Shown here: in pieces, positions 52,466 to 59,841 of the stretch
Numbering within the stretch: position 1 is the stretch's first letter
How the letters are laid out: each line of letters opens with the position of its first letter
Source of the DNA: an uncultured Ruminococcus sp.
GTDB taxonomy: Bacteria > Bacillota > Clostridia > Oscillospirales > Ruminococcaceae
Reading direction: 5' to 3'
Assembly: GCA_945877315.1 (NCBI GenBank)
Contig: CAMCRP010000013.1
Coordinates: 1-61,305, forward strand
Length of the DNA stretch: 61,305 nucleotides
Notes under the pieces: generated by a model
What the model was told of the DNA's origin: nothing
The model's input: only the letters and a program-made list of their open reading frames with translations
Databases searched by the model: none
Position numbers and translations under genes: made by a program

Positions 52466-53608
52466 TTATAAATCCGGATTCTGCTCAGGGTCATTTATGC
52501 AATGCAGCGTCTGAATCGGGTCGTAAGAATTTGCACAATACATCAGCAGACAATCAAAGGGGTGACGCATATATATCTGTGCAAATCCGCAGAACAAAAG
52601 TATCGAGTTCAGTTCGTCCTTAAAATCGAGAAGATTTCCGCATACATCATTTTCATTTTCGTTCTTTGCCTCAGAATAGAAATTATAAAATCTTGACAGC
52701 ATCAGCATTTTGCGAAGCACTTCATATGACACCTTTTCTCCTCTGAGTATCTGTCCGATCGTAACATCATTGGGAAGTGATTCCTTGAATCTTTTCGGGA
52801 GATTTCTGCTTGGTTTATCCTTCTTTTCTGCCTGCGACCGATATCCGAGAAGTGCTGCAACGGTAAGACTGTTAAGCCTGTTATCGGTCACTTTTTTTAC
52901 AGCGGAGTCATTCAGGAGCTTTTCCTTAACGGCAGCTATCTCTTTAAAAATTATCTTCTTTGCGGCAAGATAATGCTGTTCTTCGCTGTAATAATGCTTT
53001 GAAATATACTCCGTAAATTCTTCATCATTATTTATGCTGACTATAGTCTGTGAGATCTGCGATGTTGACGTGTGTGCCTGGGGCTGCGGTTTTATGTCCT
53101 TTGTACTTTCCAGCATTCGAGTCACTGTGCTGTACGGCTTATTGTGATAAATGCAGTAAAGATATACAGCGTCTGTCCTGTTTTTGCTATTATACGGGAT
53201 AGTCAGGTAATGCTTCTGAAAAAATACCGCCGTCTGCAGATGATCCATTTCAAGAGCATAGCACACATCATAATTGTTGGCACGATTAGTTATGCCCGGC
53301 GGTGTGATACCCTTTATCCAATCGATCACCGCTCTGGGACAGGGTTTATTCAGGATACGTTTATATCGGCTTTTCATCTCGGCAAGCATAATTTCCATTT
53401 CATCATAATTGCATCTGACACCAAGCTCCGTAAGCCTTTCGGACAAACCTTCAAGAAATACATTCCGACTTTCGAGGGTAAGAGCCAACCCGATCGCATC
53501 CTGAATTTCTTCGTCAGTATCTATTTCACTTGGCTTTTCAAAACAGTATTTATCAAAAAGAAATTCCGTATATTCATCGTTAGTCAACTCGGAAAGAATA
53601 TTATTCAT
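52466..53608 (-). CDS. hypothetical protein, partner of the kinase-STAND gene
   Basis: 380 aa from ATG 53608 (CGGAGATG upstream; ten more codons are open). No family named with certainty. Mostly helical: a region with DAVYLYCIYHNKPYS (about 165), a Lys-rich central region, and a C-terminal CGFAQIYMRHPFDCLLMYCA. I associate such a C-terminus with unannotated gut-Firmicutes proteins found beside kinases (memory only, not checked). Ends 48 nt before the kinase start, so one transcript is likely. It could be the sensor, target or effector of the kinase. Confidence 0.65.
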   Translation of the reverse strand: MNNILSELTNDEYTEFLFDKYCFEKPSEIDTDEEIQDAIGLALTLESRNVFLEGLSERLTELGVRCNYDEMEIMLAEMKSRYKRILNKPCPRAVIDWIKGITPPGITNRANNYDVCYALEMDHLQTAVFFQKHYLTIPYNSKNRTDAVYLYCIYHNKPYSTVTRMLESTKDIKPQPQAHTSTSQISQTIVSINNDEEFTEYISKHYYSEEQHYLAAKKIIFKEIAAVKEKLLNDSAVKKVTDNRLNSLTVAALLGYRSQAEKKDKPSRNLPKRFKESLPNDVTIGQILRGEKVSYEVLRKMLMLSRFYNFYSEAKNENENDVCGNLLDFKDELNSILLFCGFAQIYMRHPFDCLLMYCANSYDPIQTLHCINDPEQNPDL

Positions 53609-53791
53609 TTTATCATCTCCGATATAAGGATAGCACATTTGTGATAGATGTTATAAAAATGGATTCGCAGGATCATGTTATCTCATGAGCATATTTATTT
53701 CACAACTTTTTCTATCTCTTAAATTATATCATATTTTTCGATTTCTCTCAATATCCTAATCAAAAAAGTTAAAGAAAGTTTCTGAAAGCTC

Positions 53792-53820
53792 TTGACAAAA
53801 GAAAATTTGTATAGTACAAT
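53792..53820 (+). promoter_or_regulatory. consensus-like promoter of the leader RNA
   Basis: TTGACA (53792-53797), 17 nt, TACAAT (53815-53820). Transcription would start near 53827 and enter the leader and terminator below. Confidence 0.8.
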
Positions 53821-53826
53821 ATAGTT

Positions 53827-53962
53827 AAACAATTAAGATTAGTCATAATAAATGCAGCCAGCATTTTTCAAAAGATGAATAACGGTGCCCCAAAGGAGCG
53901 GGGCGGAACAGCGAAAGAGAGCTAAGAGCAAATCTGCGGATTTGTTTTTAGCTCTCTTTTTT
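53827..53962 (+). ncRNA. structured leader RNA or small RNA ending in a terminator
   Basis: From the promoter at 53792, about 135 nt to the T run at 53957-53962. Hairpins: AATGC/GCATT (53851-53865), GCCCC/GGGGC (53887-53904), then the terminator stem. It lies ahead of the 57-aa gene and the recombinase gene, so it may be an attenuator that controls read-through, or a free small RNA. No known riboswitch class recognised. Confidence 0.5.
53914..53962 (+). terminator. strong intrinsic terminator/attenuator
   Basis: AAAGAGAGCTAA (53914-53925) pairs perfectly with TTAGCTCTCTTT (53948-53959); an inner CAAAT/ATTTG pair closes a 6-nt loop. Six T residues end the stem. Confidence 0.88.
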
Positions 53963-54053
53963 GTTTATCGGACAATTTTTTTCTGAAAAATGAGGTTGCT
54001 AAATTTTGAAAAATAGAAGAACAAAAGAAACCTCGACGGAAAGGAGAATGTCA

Positions 54054-54227
54054 ATGACAGATGTATGGGACGGTTTTGCAAGCTTATTGGCTGAATTGAT
54101 TGAAAAACACGCAGCGGAGCTGTCCTTTGATGATATGCCGACATCTCAAAATACCGAATCCTATGAAAATAGCAGCAATGAACATATAGATACGAAATTG
54201 CCTGTTGACAAAAGTAATAGTGCATGA
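54054..54227 (+). CDS. small element-encoded protein, function unknown
   Basis: 57 aa from ATG 54054, with AAAGGAG 7 nt upstream. MTDVWDGFASLLAELIEKHA is an amphipathic helix, followed by an acidic, Ser/Asn-rich tail. Small genes in this place before serine recombinases can encode direction factors, but this one has no DNA-binding motif. The recombinase promoter (54205-54233) overlaps its last codons. Confidence 0.5.
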   Translation: MTDVWDGFASLLAELIEKHAAELSFDDMPTSQNTESYENSSNEHIDTKLPVDKSNSA

Positions 54228-54233
54228 TATAAT
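54205..54233 (+). promoter_or_regulatory. exact-consensus promoter of the recombinase gene
   Basis: TTGACA (54205-54210), 17 nt, TATAAT (54228-54233). It overlaps the 3' end of the 57-aa gene. Transcription from about 54240 would leave a 50-nt leader to ATG 54289. Confidence 0.8.
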
Positions 54234-54288
54234 AATCGTGAGTATTATGTCCAAACCTGTTATGAACATAAGAGATGAGCTTAGCAAT

Positions 54289-55971
54289 ATGGCAACGAAG
54301 GTCTATACATATACAAGAGTATCAACCGCAATGCAGATCGACGGTTACTCTTTAGATGCTCAGAAATCACGAATGAAAGCCTTTGCCGATTATAATGGCT
54401 ATGAAATTGTCGGAGAATACGAAGATGCAGGCAAGTCGGGAAAATCCATTGAAGGCAGATTGCAGTTCAATCAGATGATGGAAGATATTAAGTCGGGCAA
54501 GGACAGCGTGTCCTATGTGCTTGTATTTAAGCTCTCACGTTTCGGAAGAAATGCGGCTGATGTGCTGTCCACCCTGCAGGTCATGCAGGACTTCGGTGTG
54601 AACCTTATTTGCGTTGAGGACGGTATTGATTCTTCAAAGGACGCAGGAAAGCTGATGATCTCTGTATTGTCAGCGGTTGCTGAAATTGAAAGAGAAAATA
54701 TCCGTGTCCAGACAATGGAAGGACGTATTCAGAAAGCCCGTGAGGGTAAATGGAACGGCGGTTTTGCTCCGTATGGCTATAAGCTTGTAAATGGTGAATT
54801 GATAATCAACGAAGAAGAAGCCGAAGCTATTCGTGTGATTTTTGATCAGTATGTAAACACAAACACGGGAGCGAACGGAATTGCCAAATATCTTGAAGAT
54901 CACGGTATTCACAAGATAATACGTCAAAACGGAAAAACACCGTTTTTTGATGCTTCACTTATCCGCAAGATACTGAAAAATCCCGTTTACTGCGGCAAGA
55001 TTGCTTACGGTCGCAGAAAGATGGAAAAGATACACGGAACAAGAAATGACTATCATCTTGTTGAACAGGACAACTTTCTGCTTTCGGACGGAGTGCATGA
55101 ACCAATTGTTTCCGAAGAGCTTTGGCAGTCCGCACAGGTAAAGCTTCTTTTACAGGCAAAAAAGTACGAGCATGTGAATATCGGCAAGGATACAAAAGTA
55201 CACCTTCTTTCGGGTATTGTAAAATGCCCTGTCTGCGGTGCGGGAATGTACGGAAACAAGAGCGTTAAACATAAGAAAGACGGCACGAAATACAAGGATT
55301 TCTTCTACTACGGCTGTAAGCACCGAAATATGAATCGTGGATATAAGTGCGATTACAAAAAGCAGATAAATGAAGAACTGCTTGACAATTCTGTTTCTGA
55401 GATTATAATTAAATTAGTGAGTTATCCGAAATTTGCCTCTATGATGCAGGATAAGATCAATATGCAGGTCGATACGACAGCAATTGAACAGGAGCTTGCA
55501 AATTACGAAAAACAGCTTCGTCAGGCTTACGGGGTAAAATCAAAGCTTATCGAGGAAATAGACTCCCTTGACCCCGATGACAGGCACTATATAAATCGAA
55601 AGGCAGACCTTGACAACCGCCTTTATAATATGTATGATAAGATAGAGGGTATTGAAAATCAGCTTATTGCCGCACGAGCAAAGAAACAGTCCATTGAAGC
55701 CGAAAAGCTGACAAGTGACAATATCTACAAGGTGCTGATATATTTTGAAAAGCTGTACGCTGTGATGAACGAATCGGAAAGGCGGCAGCTTATCGAAGCA
55801 CTTGTTTCCGAGATACAGATATACGAAGAACGTCAGCCAAACGGACAATGGATAAAGTCCATCAAATTCAGGCTTCCTATTATTGAGGAGGATATGGATA
55901 TCTGTTTGGACAATGATGAACACGTTGAGTGCGTCTGTTTACTGGAAAGGTCTTGTACTAAACATCATTAA
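54289..55971 (+). CDS. large serine recombinase (integrase)
   Basis: 560 aa from ATG 54289, where the family start ATKVYTYTRVSTAMQ begins; ATG 54247 and 54262 are alternatives but are close to the promoter start. Catalytic Ser in RVST, resolvase core to ~140 (SAVAEIERENIRVQTMEGR), recombinase domain (YCGKIAYGRRKME), zinc ribbon CPVCGAGMYG with a later Cys pair, a coiled-coil (EQELANYEKQLRQ) and a C-terminus EDMDICLDNDEHVECVCLLE. It performs site-specific integration and excision with a 2-bp crossover. The last codons (CTKHH-stop) come from MITE copy D; without it the frame would stop at TGA after LLERS. Confidence 0.92.
   Translation: MATKVYTYTRVSTAMQIDGYSLDAQKSRMKAFADYNGYEIVGEYEDAGKSGKSIEGRLQFNQMMEDIKSGKDSVSYVLVFKLSRFGRNAADVLSTLQVMQDFGVNLICVEDGIDSSKDAGKLMISVLSAVAEIERENIRVQTMEGRIQKAREGKWNGGFAPYGYKLVNGELIINEEEAEAIRVIFDQYVNTNTGANGIAKYLEDHGIHKIIRQNGKTPFFDASLIRKILKNPVYCGKIAYGRRKMEKIHGTRNDYHLVEQDNFLLSDGVHEPIVSEELWQSAQVKLLLQAKKYEHVNIGKDTKVHLLSGIVKCPVCGAGMYGNKSVKHKKDGTKYKDFFYYGCKHRNMNRGYKCDYKKQINEELLDNSVSEIIIKLVSYPKFASMMQDKINMQVDTTAIEQELANYEKQLRQAYGVKSKLIEEIDSLDPDDRHYINRKADLDNRLYNMYDKIEGIENQLIAARAKKQSIEAEKLTSDNIYKVLIYFEKLYAVMNESERRQLIEALVSEIQIYEERQPNGQWIKSIKFRLPIIEEDMDICLDNDEHVECVCLLERSCTKHH
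55921..55928 (+). other. putative right attachment core in the recombinase gene
   Basis: CACGTTGA in the codons for HVE of EHVECVCLL, matching the site in rlmD at 46880-46887. If the cross-over is here, 55929-55955 plus TGA is the displaced original rlmD 3' end. Confidence 0.55.
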
Positions 55972-56056
55972 AAATACGGAGAAGAAATCGGCTTAAAAAG
56001 CTTGTGTTTATAGGTTTTTACGCCAATATATTCCCATGATTAATGGGCATTTGGTA
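55956..56056. mobile_element. MITE-like element copy D
   Basis: 101 bp. TACTAAACATCATT at the left and AATGGGCATTTGGTA at the right (degenerate inverted repeats), TTG on both sides (55953-55955 and 56057-56059). The core GGAGAAGAAATCGGC...AAAAAGCTTG matches copies A and B. Its left end replaces the stop of the recombinase frame. Confidence 0.85.
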
Positions 56057-56110
56057 TTGAATCCGTCCCAAATCAGCAATAAAAGTCGGGCGTAATTCCG
56101 TAAGCTATGC

Positions 56111-56116
56111 TATAAT
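56111..56116 (+). promoter_or_regulatory. -10 element ahead of the AraC-type gene
   Basis: TATAAT 34 nt before the start codon; no good -35 at the right distance, which suits an activator-dependent promoter. Confidence 0.4.
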
Positions 56117-56149
56117 AAGATCACGGTCAGAGGGAAAGGAAGCGGTTTT

Positions 56150-56980
56150 ATGAACGGCTGGGCTGAAGGAATACAGAATGCAGTGCAGTACATTGAGGAC
56201 AATCTTGCCGGCGAGATTGATGTTTCCGAGGCGGCTGCAAAAGCGTATGTTTCCGAGTTCTATTTCAGGCGGATATTCAGCGTGCTGTATGGAATGACGG
56301 TTGGGGAGTATATCCGAAACCGTCGGCTGACCCTAGCTGCGCAGGAGCTTGTGTCCGCTGACATCAAGGTCATAGATGTGGCATTGAAATACGGCTATGA
56401 TTCGCCTGACAGCTTTGCAAGAGCCTTCTCAAAATTCCACGGAGCTTCACCCTCTGCCGCAAAGGATATGGGAGCAAATCTGAGATTTTTTGCTCCGCTG
56501 AGAATAAAGCTTACTTTGGAGGGCGGCAGTATGTTAGAGTACAAAATTGTGAAGAAAGCAGCATTTACGGTAGTTGGAAAGTCACGCAGCTTCAATTCGG
56601 ACACATCTTATTCGGAGATTCCAAAGTTCTGGGAGGAACATTTCCGCAGCGGGGACGGGAAGGTCATTTGCGGAATGTACGGCGTTTGTCTGGACGGTGA
56701 CGGAAAGAATTTCGACTATCTTATTGCAGATAACTATGACCCGCATAAGGAAATACCCAAGAACTGTATTACGGCAGCTATCCCCGAGAGTGAATGGGCG
56801 GTATTCCCGTGCAGTCTAAAGTCTTTGCAGGACGTGAACACAAGGATATGGAGCGAATGGCTGCCTAATTGCAGGGAATACAAACTTGCGGGCAATTACA
56901 ATATTGAAATGTACACACCTCCTTGTGATGACCCCGAGAAAACCTACAGTGAGATTTGGATACCCGTTGTTAAGATTTAA
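56150..56980 (+). CDS. AraC-family regulator with GyrI-like effector-binding domain
   Basis: 276 aa. Residues ~8-110 form the AraC/XylS double helix-turn-helix (IDVSEAAAKAYVSEFYFRRIF and VALKYGYDSPDSFARAFSKF). Residues ~125-276 look like a GyrI/BmrR-type small-molecule binding domain (KKAAFTVVGKS, ITAAIPESEWAVFPC, IWIPVVKI). This is the reverse order of Rob/SoxS-type fusion seen in many Bacillota regulators of drug response. Target unknown. It lies just outside the integrative element. Confidence 0.9.
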   Translation: MNGWAEGIQNAVQYIEDNLAGEIDVSEAAAKAYVSEFYFRRIFSVLYGMTVGEYIRNRRLTLAAQELVSADIKVIDVALKYGYDSPDSFARAFSKFHGASPSAAKDMGANLRFFAPLRIKLTLEGGSMLEYKIVKKAAFTVVGKSRSFNSDTSYSEIPKFWEEHFRSGDGKVICGMYGVCLDGDGKNFDYLIADNYDPHKEIPKNCITAAIPESEWAVFPCSLKSLQDVNTRIWSEWLPNCREYKLAGNYNIEMYTPPCDDPEKTYSEIWIPVVKI

Positions 56981-57004
56981 ACTGTTCTTTTTATTGGACA
57001 TATA

Positions 57005-57035
57005 AAATCCCCCGAAGCACTTTCGGGGGATTTTT
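57005..57035. terminator. bidirectional terminator between convergent genes
   Basis: AAATCCCCCGAA (57005-57016) pairs perfectly with TTCGGGGGATTT (57022-57033), with T residues on the plus side and an A run before it on the other strand. It serves the AraC gene and the minus-strand gene ending at 57035. Confidence 0.88.
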
Positions 57036-57811
57036 CATATCATGCCGAGCTCTTTTAGAAATTCTGCGGAACGCTTCTGCCTGTCAATAGATGAGGTTTC
57101 AATGAGCACCGAATTTGCCCCGGAAAGCTTCTTTTCAAAGCTGTCCTTGAAATGCTGCCAGTCCAGCTGACCTTCGCCCACTGCAAGGTGAAGGTCGTTT
57201 TTCAGGTCGTTGTCGTTGATGTGCATATGCTTTACGTAAGGCGAAAGGGAAGTCACCCAGTCATCAATATCCGAGCCGAAAATAACAGCGTGGGCATAAT
57301 CGAAGCAAACGCCAAAATTGCTCACATCTGCCATTCTGCTTGCCAGAAGCGAAAGCAGGCGTGGGGAGTCGTCAAACATATTCTCCATATAGACCTGAAC
57401 ATCGGGATATTCGGAAAGTATCCTCCGCCAGAAATCCTCGTTTCTGTCAAGCCAGTTGTTCAGATAAAGCTTGGTGGTAATATCGGGGGTGTGATTGGTG
57501 TGGAAAACGACGCCCTTGACCTCCAGCTGTCTTGCAATGTCAAGACTTTGTCTGATACGCATTTCGGAAATCTTACGTATTTCCCTGTCATCGCTGAATA
57601 TGAGTACATCGAAAAATGCTCCGTGCATGGTGCAGTAGTTGGGCAGACCGCATGCTTTGTATTTCCCGATAAGCTCGTCTGTGCGTCGTTTATCGTCCAG
57701 AACATCGGGGAAGAAAAAGTCGTTGAATTCAAAGCCAAAGCCATATTTCTCCGCAAGCTTTAAACTTTCATCAATATTGTTTATCTGCGGAATTATAAGA
57801 AATTTACTCAT
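57035..57811 (-). CDS. sugar phosphate isomerase/epimerase-like TIM barrel protein
   Basis: 258 aa from ATG 57811 (AAGGAG 8 nt upstream; 16 more codons are open). Xylose-isomerase-like (AP endonuclease 2) barrel: SKFLIIPQINNIDESLKLAE, GVVFHTNHTPD, VCFDYAHAVIFGSDIDDWV, VKHMHINDND, metal-binding His/Glu/Asp residues in place. Reaction unknown. It overlaps the cyclase gene upstream by 8 nt, so the two are co-transcribed. Confidence 0.82.
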   Translation of the reverse strand: MSKFLIIPQINNIDESLKLAEKYGFGFEFNDFFFPDVLDDKRRTDELIGKYKACGLPNYCTMHGAFFDVLIFSDDREIRKISEMRIRQSLDIARQLEVKGVVFHTNHTPDITTKLYLNNWLDRNEDFWRRILSEYPDVQVYMENMFDDSPRLLSLLASRMADVSNFGVCFDYAHAVIFGSDIDDWVTSLSPYVKHMHINDNDLKNDLHLAVGEGQLDWQHFKDSFEKKLSGANSVLIETSSIDRQKRSAEFLKELGMI

Positions 57812-59636
57812 GTTCAGGCTCCTTTTCATTGCTTTCTTCATTGCTGTCCGCTTCCTCATATTCTTTAAGGGCTGTCAGGGAATAAACGAAAACTCCCTTT
57901 GACTTACCTTTAAGAGGTATCTCGCCGATGGGTTCAACGGTAACTCTGTCCTTGACCTGCTCGTAGACATATTCGCTGATAAGCACCTGACCCCGTTTTG
58001 CGTTTGCTTCAAGACGGGCGGCGGTGTTTACCGTGTCACCGATAGCTGTGTAGTCCATACGGAAGTCGCAGCCGATATTTCCCACGACGGCGGGGCCGCA
58101 GTTTACGCCAACGCCGAAGCTTACGGATTTGCCGTATTTTTCGAGGAATTTGCTTTCTATGGCATTTCCGCCGCTGACAATATCCCATGCAGTCCGAACG
58201 GCTCTGTAAATATAGTCGTCAAGGTCGAAGGGAGCGTTGAAAACCGCCATTGTAGCATCTCCGATAAACTTGTCAAGGGTGCCGCCGTTTTTGAAGATGG
58301 AGTTTGTGGTGAGGTTAAGGTAGCTGTTGAGAATGTCCACGACCTGCTCAGGCTCAAGGCTTTCGGACATGGGCGTGAAGCCTCGGATATCCACGAAAAG
58401 CACGGCGATATTTCGGTTTTCGCCGCCAAGCTTTATCTGATATCCTCCTTTTTTTGCGATCTCTTCAACGACTTGGGGAGCAACATATTTCTTGAAGGCG
58501 GTGGTGATCTTTTTCTTTTCGGCGGCTTCTTCCATGTACTTCCGTCCGAGATTTATAAGGTATGTGACAAGAGAACCCAGGGGGACATACAGTGCGGGGA
58601 TTATCAGTCCCGCAGAATATATTCCGATACCTGCGGCAAACCAGCCGATAACTGCCGCAAAGACAACGGGTGTGGAAAATCTGAACCTGACCTTTCGGGA
58701 GAACACATACATAAAACTTGCAATAGCTGCCGCTATCAGGGAGGTCAATGCTCTGTTTGCGTAAACGGGATATTTTCCGTCAAGCAGTCCCTGAAGGATA
58801 TTGGCGTGTATTTCCGCTCCAAACATCTGATCGGCACTGCATGGAACGGAGAACTGATCCTGAAGTCCCGACGCATATGCGCCGATAATAACTGCGCAGT
58901 CGGTGAAAATTCGGGGGTCAACGGAACCGTCAAGGACCTTGCACAGGGAGATATGCTCATAATCGTAGGGTCTGCCTGCATAGTCTATCTGCATGCGTCC
59001 TCGGCTGTCAAGGACGGGGACATTTTGCTCAATGCCCATTCTTTCGCAGTAAAGGGAGTAGGTGCGTGCGGCAAGGCTCTGATGTGTCTGCCCTTCATAT
59101 TCCACGGACATATATGCTGTGCGGACTATACCGTCATCGTCGGGGACAGCGTTTACAAAGCCCGTATATACGCAGTCCTCGATAATAGGCTGCTCAATGG
59201 AGCCTATATTATAGTAGTCGATGTATGGGTCGCCGTTTTCGTCGGTTTTGTAAGCGGCTGAATAGTTGATGTAGGAGCCGGAAACTACCCGTCCGCTGTC
59301 AAGGCATGCCTGACGGAGCGTTTCGTCCCCCTCGCTGTCCATATCGCCGAATACCATAATATCCATGGTGATAACAGCTGGATAGTCCCCGAGCTTGTTG
59401 ATAACGTCGGCGTAAACACTTCTTGACCATGTGCCGAAGGGACCTATTTCTCTGAGCGTTTCATCGTCGATGGCGATAATTTTTATTTTGTTGTTTATCC
59501 CTCTGGGCTGACGGTAAAGCTTGTCCCGCAGAAGATTGTCAAAGGAATAAAATACGTCAAAAAAGCTTAATAAAAAAGTAACGATAAAAACAATAGCTAT
59601 GCCAATAATTGAAGCGGCTTTGAACTTTTTTTCCAT
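57804..59636 (-). CDS. membrane adenylate cyclase with CHASE2 sensor
   Basis: 610 aa. N-terminal membrane segment (about 8-28), extracytoplasmic CHASE2 domain (about 30-285, with IAIDDETLREIGPFGTWSR), three membrane segments (about 296-365), then a class III cyclase (about 410-575). Metal ligands Asp416 (VDIRGF) and Asp460 (KFIGDA); Lys456 and Thr530 are the purine-choosing residues of cyanobacterial-type adenylate cyclases; Asn537 and Arg541 (VNTAARLE) complete the site. Expected to make cAMP on an outside signal. cAMP is rarely described in Clostridia. A GGDEF gene lies divergently upstream. Confidence 0.9.
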   Translation of the reverse strand: MEKKFKAASIIGIAIVFIVTFLLSFFDVFYSFDNLLRDKLYRQPRGINNKIKIIAIDDETLREIGPFGTWSRSVYADVINKLGDYPAVITMDIMVFGDMDSEGDETLRQACLDSGRVVSGSYINYSAAYKTDENGDPYIDYYNIGSIEQPIIEDCVYTGFVNAVPDDDGIVRTAYMSVEYEGQTHQSLAARTYSLYCERMGIEQNVPVLDSRGRMQIDYAGRPYDYEHISLCKVLDGSVDPRIFTDCAVIIGAYASGLQDQFSVPCSADQMFGAEIHANILQGLLDGKYPVYANRALTSLIAAAIASFMYVFSRKVRFRFSTPVVFAAVIGWFAAGIGIYSAGLIIPALYVPLGSLVTYLINLGRKYMEEAAEKKKITTAFKKYVAPQVVEEIAKKGGYQIKLGGENRNIAVLFVDIRGFTPMSESLEPEQVVDILNSYLNLTTNSIFKNGGTLDKFIGDATMAVFNAPFDLDDYIYRAVRTAWDIVSGGNAIESKFLEKYGKSVSFGVGVNCGPAVVGNIGCDFRMDYTAIGDTVNTAARLEANAKRGQVLISEYVYEQVKDRVTVEPIGEIPLKGKSKGVFVYSLTALKEYEEADSNEESNEKEPEHE

Positions 59637-59766
59637 TTTGCTGCCCCCTATTTGATAGATATTACAACAATAAGCCCATTTTTAATGGCTTTTATAGTAT
59701 TATAACATAAACTAACGCATTTGTCACTATAATTTTGTAATAAAAAAATATTTTTTTATTTTTCTA

Positions 59767-59795
59767 TTTACAAATGCCAATGTTTATGATATAAT
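59767..59795 (+). promoter_or_regulatory. promoter of the GGDEF gene
   Basis: TTTACA (59767-59772), 17 nt, TATAAT (59790-59795), about 47 nt before the start. Confidence 0.7.
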
Positions 59796-59841
59796 TTAAG
59801 AAAATACTTTTCTGTCTTTTGGAGAAAGGAATGTTGCATAG

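Noticed and set aside
53827-53962. Known riboswitch class in the recombinase leader
   Set aside because: Compared by eye with c-di-GMP, fluoride, preQ1, ZTP and guanidine-type consensus elements; none fits, so only a generic leader or small RNA is annotated.
58473-59261. 262-codon plus-strand open frame inside the cyclase gene
   Set aside because: Antisense to the CHASE2 domain region; the residues are unlike any protein known to me.
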